Assembly: GCA_019136545.1 (NCBI GenBank)
Contig: JAGVUA010000075.1
Coordinates: 41,129 to 105,128 of the forward strand
Reading direction: 5' to 3'
Length of the DNA stretch: 64,000 nt
Source of the DNA: Betaproteobacteria bacterium
GTDB lineage: Bacteria; Pseudomonadota; Gammaproteobacteria; Burkholderiales; Rhodocyclaceae
In this document: positions 56,765 to 64,000 of the stretch, piece after piece
How the letters are laid out: the number at the start of each line of letters is the position of its first letter
How positions within the stretch are numbered: position 1 is the first letter of the stretch
Position numbers and translations under genes: made by a program
Notes under the pieces: generated by a model
What the model saw: the letters and a program-made list of their open reading frames with translations, nothing else
The model's database searches: none
What the model was told of the DNA's origin: nothing

Positions 56765-57948
56765 TGATTTCCGGATGCCGGTTTGCCTGCGTTGGCCGCA
56801 GTAGGCTCAATCGACAAAGCAGCCTTCTCGGTGGCTTCCAGGTTGGCCGTGATGTGGAAGCGGTCGTAGGTGGTGCCCTGAATCTTTGTCAGCTGAGCCT
56901 TGAACCCGACATCCTTGAATAGCGGTGACGCGTCGAGTAGTTCAATTAGTTCCGAGGATGCGGCGGTTTCACCCTGGATTTGAACCGTCTTGCCATCAAA
57001 ATCGAGTTGAATTACGAACGTGGTGTCTGGCAGGCGTTTGCTTAGCTCCTCCAGCGCACGAAAAGTCGAATGGCCGCTCCACTTCTTGTCTGGAAGAAGG
57101 TTGTGTGTCTCGACCAGTTTATCCAAACGACCGCGCAATACATCCGTTTGATCGGCCGCATGCTTTGCCTCGTACATCGGCCCCAACAGCGCTATGGCAG
57201 ATGCACGTTTCTGCCACAAGGGAACGGCCAGCACCGTTAACGATAGGAGCGCTGCAACGGATATGGCCGCCAACCGCCATCGTGTTCGAAAGCCTGAAAG
57301 GTTGGCCCGACGACGACCTGCGGGTATCAGGTTTCGACAATCGCTGCCATAGGCGACGATATCGTCGATCGTAGTTACACCCGCTATTGGCAGTTGAAGC
57401 GCATCGATATTAGCAAACACTGCCTCGACGACTGACCGCTGAGCAACGAGAAGGTCCAGTATCAACTGTTTGGAACCAGCACTTCGCTCGCGAAGGCGGA
57501 AATCGAATTGCGCTTGATCGGCCTTGAACGGGGTAAACCGATCAAGCTCGAAACTCACCGCCTGCCGAAGGTTTTCCTCGACCGCCAAGGGCAGGGACAA
57601 CGTTCGTTGAAACACTTTGACCGGGGCCAAGCATAGCATTAGTTGTACGTCGTTTCCTGATTGCCTCTTGTAGTCCTGGATCAACCGCGCCGCACGTGCG
57701 CCAGCTCCCGGATCGGCAAGATCAATGGTGCCAATCTCCTCGATGCGCTTTCCCGTCGGCCGAAGAAGATGCACCGTCTGCGCGTCATCCAACGAGACGG
57801 CAATCAACTGGCCGGCCTCTTGCCACCAAAACCTGAGCCGCTCAGGTATCAGCAGGGACAGCTCATGCCTCCACCGCAGCGCCATGGTGGCCAGTGCAGC
57901 CCTGAGCCTTCGATAGGTAAACCCCCTAGGGGTGTCAGGCATGCTCAT
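56761..57948 (-). CDS. gspL: type II secretion protein GspL (PilM/PilN-like)
   Basis: A 395-residue protein that combines a cytoplasmic actin-like domain (LPLAVEENLRQAVSFELDRFT), one transmembrane helix (LAAISVAALLSLTVLAVPLW) and a periplasmic ferredoxin-like domain (FVIQLDFDGKTVQIQGETA). This is GspL, binding the GspE ATPase and GspM. Codon use is noticeably less GC-rich than in the LPS genes. The stop overlaps gspM. Confidence 0.85.
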   Translation of the reverse strand: MSMPDTPRGFTYRRLRAALATMALRWRHELSLLIPERLRFWWQEAGQLIAVSLDDAQTVHLLRPTGKRIEEIGTIDLADPGAGARAARLIQDYKRQSGNDVQLMLCLAPVKVFQRTLSLPLAVEENLRQAVSFELDRFTPFKADQAQFDFRLRERSAGSKQLILDLLVAQRSVVEAVFANIDALQLPIAGVTTIDDIVAYGSDCRNLIPAGRRRANLSGFRTRWRLAAISVAALLSLTVLAVPLWQKRASAIALLGPMYEAKHAADQTDVLRGRLDKLVETHNLLPDKKWSGHSTFRALEELSKRLPDTTFVIQLDFDGKTVQIQGETAASSELIELLDASPLFKDVGFKAQLTKIQGTTYDRFHITANLEATEKAALSIEPTAANAGKPASGNQ

Positions 57949-57954
57949 GTCAAA

Positions 57955-58905
57955 CTAATTGAGTAATTGCATCGCCGCAAGTACGGTGGATTCGCTTGTC
58001 ATGGTCACGGGTGATCGCCAGGCGAGGATCGCCACCGGTTCTTTGGCAACTGGCGTCAGCCTTACCACGGCTTCCCGCAAAAAGCGCGTATTGTCCTCCA
58101 AAACAGCAACTACCTGAATAGTGACAATCGAATTGATCGCCGCCGCGCCGAATGGCTGTGCTGGCGGAAACACTGGAATTACCTGGCCTTGCTCCAGGGC
58201 GCTACGGCGCTGCTCGAGGTAGGCATCGACCGATTCCGGTGAAGCTCCGGGCAACGCCAGGAGAACCCCGCGCGACGCCACTGCGCTGTTGATCCCGGAC
58301 TGACCCGAAAAGACTGTAATGAGTGGTTCCAGTCGGGCGTAGAGATCGTCCGTAACGCCCAGAACCTGTCGTAACTCTTCGATACTTTCGAAGTTACCAT
58401 TGGCCGGTCCGTAGTTTCTACCCGCGGCAAAATAGTCTTCCTTTTCCGCCCCATGCAATCGCCGGAAGTTGTCCGCATCTCGCCAATCCAGAATGGTATC
58501 CGTCAGAGATTCGGCGGTGGACTCGTTGGCGCCTTGCGACAAAAACAAGTTCCGTAGGAGCGCCTCGTTTGGTGTGTTGATATCGATTTTCGCGGACTCA
58601 TCCAGAATTGTAATGAACAGACGCGCGTCACCGAGTGTCAGGCTATGTGTCTGGCCGTTCCCTTGCCAACGCGCCGGATCCGTCGGTGGAGAATTAAGCA
58701 ACTCGTAGAGCGCTTTGTGCACGCCAGCGTCCGCGGCGGCTTCGGCCTTTGCTAGCTTGGTGATGTTGTCGGCAACGAGGATTTCCGTTCGCGACGAGAA
58801 TACCAGGCTGCCAGCGATGACCGAGAGTAGTGCCAGCATCCAGAGGACGATGAGGAGGGCGATGCCCCGCGCCGATTGGCGAAGGCTACAGCTCTTTATA
58901 GACAT
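57955..58905 (-). CDS. gspK: type II secretion minor pseudopilin GspK
   Basis: A 316-residue large minor pseudopilin that caps the pseudopilus with GspI and GspJ. The N-terminal prepilin helix is present (GIALLIVLWMLALLSVIAGSLVFSS), and the long alpha domain has the GspK pattern (KIDINTPNEALLRNLF, LTDTILDWRDADNFRRLHGAE). As usual for GspK the Glu at position +5 is not conserved. It overlaps gspJ by ten bases. Confidence 0.9.
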   Translation of the reverse strand: MSIKSCSLRQSARGIALLIVLWMLALLSVIAGSLVFSSRTEILVADNITKLAKAEAAADAGVHKALYELLNSPPTDPARWQGNGQTHSLTLGDARLFITILDESAKIDINTPNEALLRNLFLSQGANESTAESLTDTILDWRDADNFRRLHGAEKEDYFAAGRNYGPANGNFESIEELRQVLGVTDDLYARLEPLITVFSGQSGINSAVASRGVLLALPGASPESVDAYLEQRRSALEQGQVIPVFPPAQPFGAAAINSIVTIQVVAVLEDNTRFLREAVVRLTPVAKEPVAILAWRSPVTMTSESTVLAAMQLLN

Positions 58906-59555
58906 CGTTGGTAGAAGCTGTTCCAGCGACAGGTATTCGCAGTCACCATGGGCGCGACGATCACGTCAGTCCAGCCGGGCAGCTTCTCGGCGACCTGGAT
59001 CCGGATCAGCTGGGGCAGTTGTTCGAGGTTGTTCCACTGGGTTTGCCAGCGGGGCGGGTCGTCGCGTTTCTCGGGCCCGAAATAACTGAACTCGACCGCA
59101 TCGAGATGGCTCAGGATCACATGCCCCTCTCCCGCATCGCCCAAGCCTTCACTGAACCGCTCTCCATCGTAATGTACCGGAGCGTCTCGAAGCACCAGAC
59201 GCAATGGACCGTCATTGCTGTCGCCCGCCTCGATGGACAATTCGACAACGCGCAAGCCGCCACTTCCAGGTCTGCCAGATACAGGGGCAATGGCGCGCAA
59301 GACGGATCGATCGCCTTCGAAGGTTATGGGTTGATTGATTGCCCTCTTCCAACGCATGGGCCTTATTTGCACAAGTATTCGTCTAAGCAATGCACGCCCC
59401 GACTGAGCGTCGGCGGTACTTTCGCTGATTTCCGAAATGGAGTCCCAGCTTTTCGATGCCAGCCGAAATCCGCCGAACAGAAGCGTAAGAATAAAGCCAA
59501 GCAAAGTTAGGCCGATAAGCAACTCCAGCAGACTGAAGCCGCGACTACCGTTCAT
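58896..59555 (-). CDS. gspJ: type II secretion minor pseudopilin GspJ
   Basis: A 219-residue minor pseudopilin with the prepilin cleavage motif RGFSLLELLIGLTLLGFIL, processed by a GspO/PilD peptidase encoded elsewhere. The globular part (ALLRRILVQIRPMRWKRA) matches GspJ. It overlaps gspI by four bases and gspK by ten. Confidence 0.9.
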   Translation of the reverse strand: MNGSRGFSLLELLIGLTLLGFILTLLFGGFRLASKSWDSISEISESTADAQSGRALLRRILVQIRPMRWKRAINQPITFEGDRSVLRAIAPVSGRPGSGGLRVVELSIEAGDSNDGPLRLVLRDAPVHYDGERFSEGLGDAGEGHVILSHLDAVEFSYFGPEKRDDPPRWQTQWNNLEQLPQLIRIQVAEKLPGWTDVIVAPMVTANTCRWNSFYQRCL

Positions 59556-59962
59556 GACGGCTGTGGTTTCTGGGCGCGTAATGATGTCAATACCACGGAG
59601 CGGCTGACACCGCCATCATCCCAGCCAACCTTTGCCGTGATCTGCCAGAGTTCCAGAACGGGCAGGGTACGAATATTTTCTGCAACGCCGATGCGTGGCT
59701 CATCCAGGAAGGATTCAACCTGTAGCTGCCAGTGGAACTTGCCGGCCACTTCCCCTGATCCTGTACCACCGGCTAACGGCTGCTCTACTCCCGCCGTAGC
59801 AAGCAACGATTGCGCCAAGGTGATTGCTTGTGCCTGGTCGCGGCTGATATCCACACTGCGCAAGCCATCCGAGAATATTCGCATCAGAATTCCCAGAGAC
59901 AGCGAAAGAATCGTGAAGGCGACCAGGATTTCCAGCAGCGATAATCCTCGTTGTCGTTTCAC
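59552..59962 (-). CDS. gspI: type II secretion minor pseudopilin GspI
   Basis: A 136-residue minor pseudopilin from the GTG at 59962, which overlaps the gspH stop as GTGA and has GGGGAGGG upstream; an ATG at 59989 would add nine residues. The prepilin motif is RGLSLLEILVAFTILSLSLGI. It nucleates the pseudopilus tip with GspJ and GspK. Confidence 0.88.
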   Translation of the reverse strand: MKRQRGLSLLEILVAFTILSLSLGILMRIFSDGLRSVDISRDQAQAITLAQSLLATAGVEQPLAGGTGSGEVAGKFHWQLQVESFLDEPRIGVAENIRTLPVLELWQITAKVGWDDGGVSRSVVLTSLRAQKPQPS

Positions 59963-60414
59963 AGCAGCCGTACCCTCCCCGTCAGCCAATCGACGTCGAT
60001 TGCCAGTTTCGATTCACCGGCGGATATGGTGACCCGGCCACCGGTCGACGAGCCGTCAGGATAGAACCGGATGCTGCCGGTCTTCTCCTGGAGTATCTCG
60101 CTTTGGGCAGTGAACAGCGTGATATTCAGCTGCGCAGGCAAACGGTAGGTTTTCGAGTCTCCGCTGACCGTGAATTCTCGCTTCTCAACATCGAGTGTCA
60201 CCGTGGACTCGCGATGCTCGGCGGCGGCAGTGCTGCGCGCTTTGCGCATCCCGGCGGCGATTTGTCTGGCGGCCGATTTCATCTGTAGTCCCGTTGCGCC
60301 TGCATCGAGCATCGGTCCGGAAAGCGCATAAACGAGTCCGAGCAGAAAGAGTACGACCGTGAGTTCCAGTAGCGTAAAGCCGCTGGAATCAGTGAGGCTT
60401 CGCGCTACTCCCAA
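59959..60414 (-). CDS. gspH: type II secretion minor pseudopilin GspH
   Basis: A 151-residue minor pseudopilin. The prepilin motif is SGFTLLELTVVLFLLGLVYA, followed by the GspH pattern (AARQIAAGMRKARSTAAAEH). It overlaps gspG by ten bases at its start and gspI at its stop. Confidence 0.88.
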   Translation of the reverse strand: MGVARSLTDSSGFTLLELTVVLFLLGLVYALSGPMLDAGATGLQMKSAARQIAAGMRKARSTAAAEHRESTVTLDVEKREFTVSGDSKTYRLPAQLNITLFTAQSEILQEKTGSIRFYPDGSSTGGRVTISAGESKLAIDVDWLTGRVRLL

Positions 60415-60833
60415 CTCGCGACATCCTTGTTTTCCCCCTCACCGCCTTCCCGGCCGTCGGCGCCGAGGGAAACGATGTCGAAGCTGCCGTGCCTGCCAGG
60501 GAAGATGTATTGATAATCGTTGTTCCAGGGATCCTTGGGAACGATCTTCTTCTTGAGGTACGGTCCGCGCCAGCGGTCGCCCGCTGAAGCGGGCGCCTGT
60601 ACGAGCGCTTGCAAGCCCTCTTGCCCATCGGGATAGCGGCCAACGTCGAGTTTGTAGAGATCGAGCGTGTTTTCGAATTCGGCGATTTGAAGCTTGGCGG
60701 CCTTGGCCTTTGAGTCGCCAAGGTAATTCATGATTTGAGGGCCCGCCAGGCCAGCAATCATGCCCAGGATCAACAAGACCACTAGCAGTTCAATGAGGGT
60801 GAAGCCCCGTGTTCGCGATGATCGACGATCCAT
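60405..60833 (-). CDS. gspG: type II secretion major pseudopilin GspG
   Basis: A 142-residue major pseudopilin. The prepilin motif is RGFTLIELLVVLLILGMIAG, and the C-terminal calcium-site region is typical (DPWNNDYQYIFPGRHGSFDI, SLGADGREGGEGENKD). GGAGG precedes the ATG at 60833. It forms the pseudopilus that pushes substrates through GspD. Confidence 0.95.
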   Translation of the reverse strand: MDRRSSRTRGFTLIELLVVLLILGMIAGLAGPQIMNYLGDSKAKAAKLQIAEFENTLDLYKLDVGRYPDGQEGLQALVQAPASAGDRWRGPYLKKKIVPKDPWNNDYQYIFPGRHGSFDIVSLGADGREGGEGENKDVASWE

Positions 60834-60864
60834 TGATAAAGCCTCCAAGAAAATGAGCAAAGCG

Positions 60865-62079
60865 TCAACCAACCAGGCTATTGACCTTGAGGATGGCCAG
60901 TAGGATGGAAATGATGATGCCACCGATCACCAGACCCAGACCCAGAATCAGCACCGGCTCAAGAAGAGCCAGCATCCGTTTTACCGCCAGTGCAACTTCG
61001 CGATCATAGACGTCGGCGACGCGAGTCAGCATTTCGTCAAGTTTTCCAGTTTCTTCGCCGACACCGACCATGTGCACGGCCAAGGGCGGAAATACGGATT
61101 GAGCCAGCAAAGGTTTGCTAAGACCCTGCCCCGCCTTCAATTGTTCCCTTGCACCATCGAGGCCAGAGGCAATGACGCTATTGCCTATCGTATCCCTCAC
61201 CACGGACAATGCGGCCAGTAATGGGATACCATTTGTCAGCAGCGTTGCCAGCGTGCGGGAAAATCGCGCCACCTCGATCTTGGTTACCAGATCGCCGACC
61301 AGCGGCAGACGCAGGAAGCGACCATCCCATGCGAATTTACTAACCGGCCGGCTCAACTGCCAGGCGAAATAGCGCCAAATCGCCAGGATGCCAACGGGCA
61401 ATATCCACCAGTATTTGCGCAAGTCTTCGCCGGCGGCGATGACGATCCGGGTTGCCATCGGCAAAGCCTTGCCCGATTGTTCGAACATCTGCGAGAACTG
61501 CGGAACGACGAATATCAGCAACAGCATGACCGAGGTTATCGACGTCAGCACGAGAATCGTCGGATAGATCAGCGCGGAGGAAACAGTTTCCTTGAGTTCC
61601 CTGGATCGTTCCATGAAGTCAGCGATCCGCGCCAATACCGTTCCCAGCGAACCGCCGGCCTCTCCAGCGCGGATCATGCCAACGTAGAAGCGGCTGAAAA
61701 CCCAGGGATGTCTCTCGAGGGCGCTGGACAGCGATGCGCCTCCGCGCACGTCATCGCGCACTGTCATCAGAAGAGTCTGTATCCTGGAAATCGATGACAA
61801 GGTAATGAGAATTTCCAACCCTCGATCCAGAGGTAGGCCCGAGCGTAGCAAGGTCGACAGCTCTCGGGTCAAGGCCGCCACCTGATCCTGCTTGATGCGC
61901 TTCCGTACAAACCATCCTTCGTTTCGCGAATCAGCGATCGTCTCGGCCTCGGCGACGCGAATCGGTATCAGGCCCAAGGCTTGAACTCGCTCCAGCGCCG
62001 CGGCGGCATCACGAGCCTCGAGCAACCCTTCGCTAACCTCGCCAGCCGGTGTTGTGCCCTTGTATTGAAACTGAGCCAT
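60865..62079 (-). CDS. gspF: type II secretion inner-membrane platform protein GspF
   Basis: A 404-residue polytopic platform protein with two repeated GspF domains. The N-terminus MAQFQYKGTTPAGEVSEGLL and segments GLPLDRGLEILI and GEETGKLDEMLTRVADVYDRE are standard. It binds GspE and the pseudopilins. It is ten bases downstream of gspE. Confidence 0.94.
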   Translation of the reverse strand: MAQFQYKGTTPAGEVSEGLLEARDAAAALERVQALGLIPIRVAEAETIADSRNEGWFVRKRIKQDQVAALTRELSTLLRSGLPLDRGLEILITLSSISRIQTLLMTVRDDVRGGASLSSALERHPWVFSRFYVGMIRAGEAGGSLGTVLARIADFMERSRELKETVSSALIYPTILVLTSITSVMLLLIFVVPQFSQMFEQSGKALPMATRIVIAAGEDLRKYWWILPVGILAIWRYFAWQLSRPVSKFAWDGRFLRLPLVGDLVTKIEVARFSRTLATLLTNGIPLLAALSVVRDTIGNSVIASGLDGAREQLKAGQGLSKPLLAQSVFPPLAVHMVGVGEETGKLDEMLTRVADVYDREVALAVKRMLALLEPVLILGLGLVIGGIIISILLAILKVNSLVG

Positions 62080-62089
62080 GCCGCCCTGA

Positions 62090-63778
62090 TTAGGTCTCGC
62101 GCGTCACGCGTAGAACTTCCTCGATGGTCGTGGTGCCGGCCAGTACCTTACGCAGACCGTGTTCATACATAGTCATCATGCCTTCGCTAACGGCCTGTTT
62201 CTGGATTTCACCGGATGTGGCGTGACGCATGACCAGACTGCGGACGCCATCCGACATCGGCATGACCTCCATAATCGCGACCCGTCCGACAAAGCCTGTG
62301 CGCGCGCATTGTTCGCAACCGACAGGTTCATACAGGATTACGTCCGAACCGGGCGCCGCGAATTTGGCAAGGCCGACTTCCTCGATCATCTCCGGTACTG
62401 CGCGATAAGCCTTGCGGCAGTCCTTGCACAAGGTTCTGACGAGCCGCTGCGCCTGGATGCCGACGACCGTGGTTGTCAGCAGATAATCCTCCATGCCCAT
62501 ATCCAGTAACCGATTCACCGTGCTGGCAGCGTCGTTGGTGTGTAGAGTGGACAGCACTAGGTGTCCCGTCAAGGCTGACTGTACCGCGATTTGCGCTGTT
62601 TCGAGGTCGCGAATTTCTCCGATCATAATGACATCTGGATCCTGGCGGACGATTGAACGCAAGGCATTGGCAAACGTCAGGTCAATTTGCGGTTTGACTT
62701 GGATCTGATTGATGCCGTCCATCTGGTATTCGACGGGATCCTCGACAGTGAGAATCTTGACATCTGGCTTGTTGAGCAAAGACAACGCCGTGTAAAGCGT
62801 CGTCGTCTTGCCGCTGCCCGTAGGTCCCGTGACTAGGAGAATGCCATGAGGGCGAAGAAGAATGTCCGTGAACTTCTTTAGCAGATCCGGCTCGAAACCG
62901 AGTGATTCAAAGTTCAGGGGAACGCCGCCCTTGTCGAGTATCCGCATGACGACGCTTTCGCCATGCATGGTTGGTACTGTTGAAACCCGCAGGTCGATTT
63001 CCTTGCCCTGAATCCGCAGCTTGATGCGGCCGTCTTGTGGCAGGCGGCGTTCGGCGATGTCGAGGTTTGCCATGATCTTTACCCGCGATATGACGGCTGC
63101 CGAAAGTCGACGCGGGGGAGACTCGACCTCGTGCATGACGCCGTCAATCCGGTACCGGACGATGAGCTTGTTTTCGAAGGGCTCGATATGGACATCCGAA
63201 GCGCGAGTTTCCAGCGCTCTGCGAATGATGAGTCCGACGAGCCGGATTACCGGAGCCTCACTCGCGAGATCCTTTAGGTGCTGCACATCCTCGCTGTCGA
63301 GATCGTGCACGTCAACCGATTCAATATCGTCGACGATCTGCCCCATTGCCGTACGGCCAGTACCATAAAGCCGTTCGAAAATCGCCTCGAAATCGTCGCC
63401 GTTCATAACCCGGACGATGACCTCGCGCGAGCTCAAAACTCGGAACGCCTCGGCTGCGTATGAATTCGTGGGATCCACCGTGGCAATCGTCAACGTGCTC
63501 GCATCTTCGGCCACAGGAATCGTCGAGGTCTCTCGCAGAAAACGCGGTGATACGCGATCTTCCAGGATCGGGAACTCGGGTAACTCGCCCGACTCGATCA
63601 CTGCGAGTCCTTGTTGCGTTGCCAACGTATTGGCGATGTCTCGGGCTGTAATGAACCCGAGTTTCTGCAAGACCATCCCGATACGCGTATCAGGATGGTC
63701 TTGCTGCAGGGCCAGTGCCTTCGATATTGCGTCCGAAGTCAGCTTGCCTTCGCTGATGAGGATTTCCCCGAAAAGCAT
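62090..63778 (-). CDS. gspE: type II secretion ATPase GspE
   Basis: A 562-residue hexameric ATPase that powers pseudopilus assembly. N-terminal N1E-like domain (LFGEILISEGKLTSDAI), then the AAA domain: Walker A GPTGSGKTTT, Walker B MIGEIRDLETA, His box TGHLVLSTLHTNDAAS, and a four-Cys zinc motif (CKDC ... CEQC). I chose the ATG at 63778, where family homology begins; the frame runs to an ATG at 63982, but that leader has poor codons (ATA, several AGA). First gene of the secretion operon. Confidence 0.9.
   Translation of the reverse strand: MLFGEILISEGKLTSDAISKALALQQDHPDTRIGMVLQKLGFITARDIANTLATQQGLAVIESGELPEFPILEDRVSPRFLRETSTIPVAEDASTLTIATVDPTNSYAAEAFRVLSSREVIVRVMNGDDFEAIFERLYGTGRTAMGQIVDDIESVDVHDLDSEDVQHLKDLASEAPVIRLVGLIIRRALETRASDVHIEPFENKLIVRYRIDGVMHEVESPPRRLSAAVISRVKIMANLDIAERRLPQDGRIKLRIQGKEIDLRVSTVPTMHGESVVMRILDKGGVPLNFESLGFEPDLLKKFTDILLRPHGILLVTGPTGSGKTTTLYTALSLLNKPDVKILTVEDPVEYQMDGINQIQVKPQIDLTFANALRSIVRQDPDVIMIGEIRDLETAQIAVQSALTGHLVLSTLHTNDAASTVNRLLDMGMEDYLLTTTVVGIQAQRLVRTLCKDCRKAYRAVPEMIEEVGLAKFAAPGSDVILYEPVGCEQCARTGFVGRVAIMEVMPMSDGVRSLVMRHATSGEIQKQAVSEGMMTMYEHGLRKVLAGTTTIEEVLRVTRET
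62560..62582 (+). repeat. dispersed 23-bp motif, gspE copy
   Basis: Plus orientation, inside gspE; 19 of 23 positions match, with core AAGGCTGACTGT. GspE reads it as QSALTGH, part of its conserved His-box region. Confidence 0.45.
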
Positions 63779-64000
63779 TTGTGGCGCGGAAACGCGATAG
63801 CTATCGAAGTTGTAAATTCTAACAGCCCATCTAGTCGGTCTGCGATCTGCACCGTGACAGGTTGCATGAATCTTGGTGGGGTCGGAGATCGATGTACGAA
63901 CATCGACAATGGGATGTTTGGGCGGCATGCCGCCTGGATTCGAAGGCGATAAGGCGCTTCTTATGTTGTTTTCCTGCAACATATTTACCCATGTCCATGT
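63779..64000. promoter_or_regulatory. upstream region of the type II secretion operon
   Basis: 222 bases to the window edge with no supported gene. It is more AT-rich than the rest and should carry the secretion-operon promoter. I see no confident -35/-10 pair. An open frame continues from gspE to 63982 but has codon use unlike a gene. Confidence 0.35.

Noticed and set aside
63779-63982. 68-residue N-terminal extension of GspE
   Set aside because: Codon use unlike a gene (ATA, AGA, CCA), no ribosome site, and family homology begins at 63778.

Overview
The window is high-GC chromosomal DNA from a betaproteobacterium, most likely Rhodocyclaceae or a neighbouring Nitrosomonadales family. This rests on gene content: a class I PHB synthase, a MerR/LiuR-controlled leucine-catabolism cluster, a PEP-CTERM exported protein, LPS inner-core genes, a type II secretion operon and a QseBC/PmrAB-type two-component system. 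I saw no rRNA, tRNA, CRISPR array, transposase or phage gene. Coding density is very high, many genes overlap by 1-14 bases, and no gene-free gap exceeds 300 bases.

Layout. 1-3178: the end of an unidentified gene, then a winged-helix/TPR regulator (-) divergent from a PEP-CTERM protein (+); the pair is bracketed by two copies of an ~85-bp structured repeat. 3179-8335 (-): MBL hydrolase, phaC, a PIN-domain gene coupled to phaC, and an orphan histidine kinase. 8519-19577 (+): liuR, a near-palindromic operator, then thioesterase, isovaleryl-CoA dehydrogenase, thioesterase, thiolase, a second acyl-CoA dehydrogenase, a DsbA-fold isomerase, both methylcrotonyl-CoA carboxylase subunits, HMG-CoA lyase and an MBL hydrolase. 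Methylglutaconyl-CoA hydratase is missing. 19678-23729: DUF2917/LysR pair, rapZ, NusG-II/Gx transporter pair, a beta-hydroxyacid dehydrogenase (-). 24015-29878 (+): a tripartite RND pump with a rhodanese gene inside. 29859-37109: waaA and waaC (-), then a carbamoyltransferase/GT-C/FkbM/GT2 glycan group (+).

37069-43398 (-) is the most unusual part. Seven tightly packed genes (thermostable-hemolysin-family GNAT, acyl-CoA-ligase-like enzyme, TenA/UndA-like haem-oxygenase-fold oxidase, SDR, periplasmic TPR protein, OmpR-type regulator, QseC-type kinase) read away from a 307-bp divergent region. That region holds two PmrA/QseB-type boxes (TTAA-N7-TTAA), one for each direction. The opposite operon (+, 43706-47685) encodes an LTA-synthase-like and a PbgA/YejM-like sulfatase-fold membrane protein, followed by msbA. 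My reading is that one two-component system controls a lipid or envelope programme in both directions and that the four enzymes make or modify a fatty-acyl product. I know of no characterised system with this composition.

49604-52907 (-) encodes LPS-core enzymes (waaG, waaP, and a protein with two kinase domains). 52950-63778 (-) is a type II secretion operon in the order E-F-G-H-I-J-K-L-M-C/PilP-like-D, with visibly less GC-biased codon use than the rest.

A dispersed 23-bp motif (3' core CAYGGCTGACTTT) recurs about a dozen times on both strands, between and inside genes in different reading frames. It behaves like a DNA-level signal, such as an uptake-sequence-like repeat.
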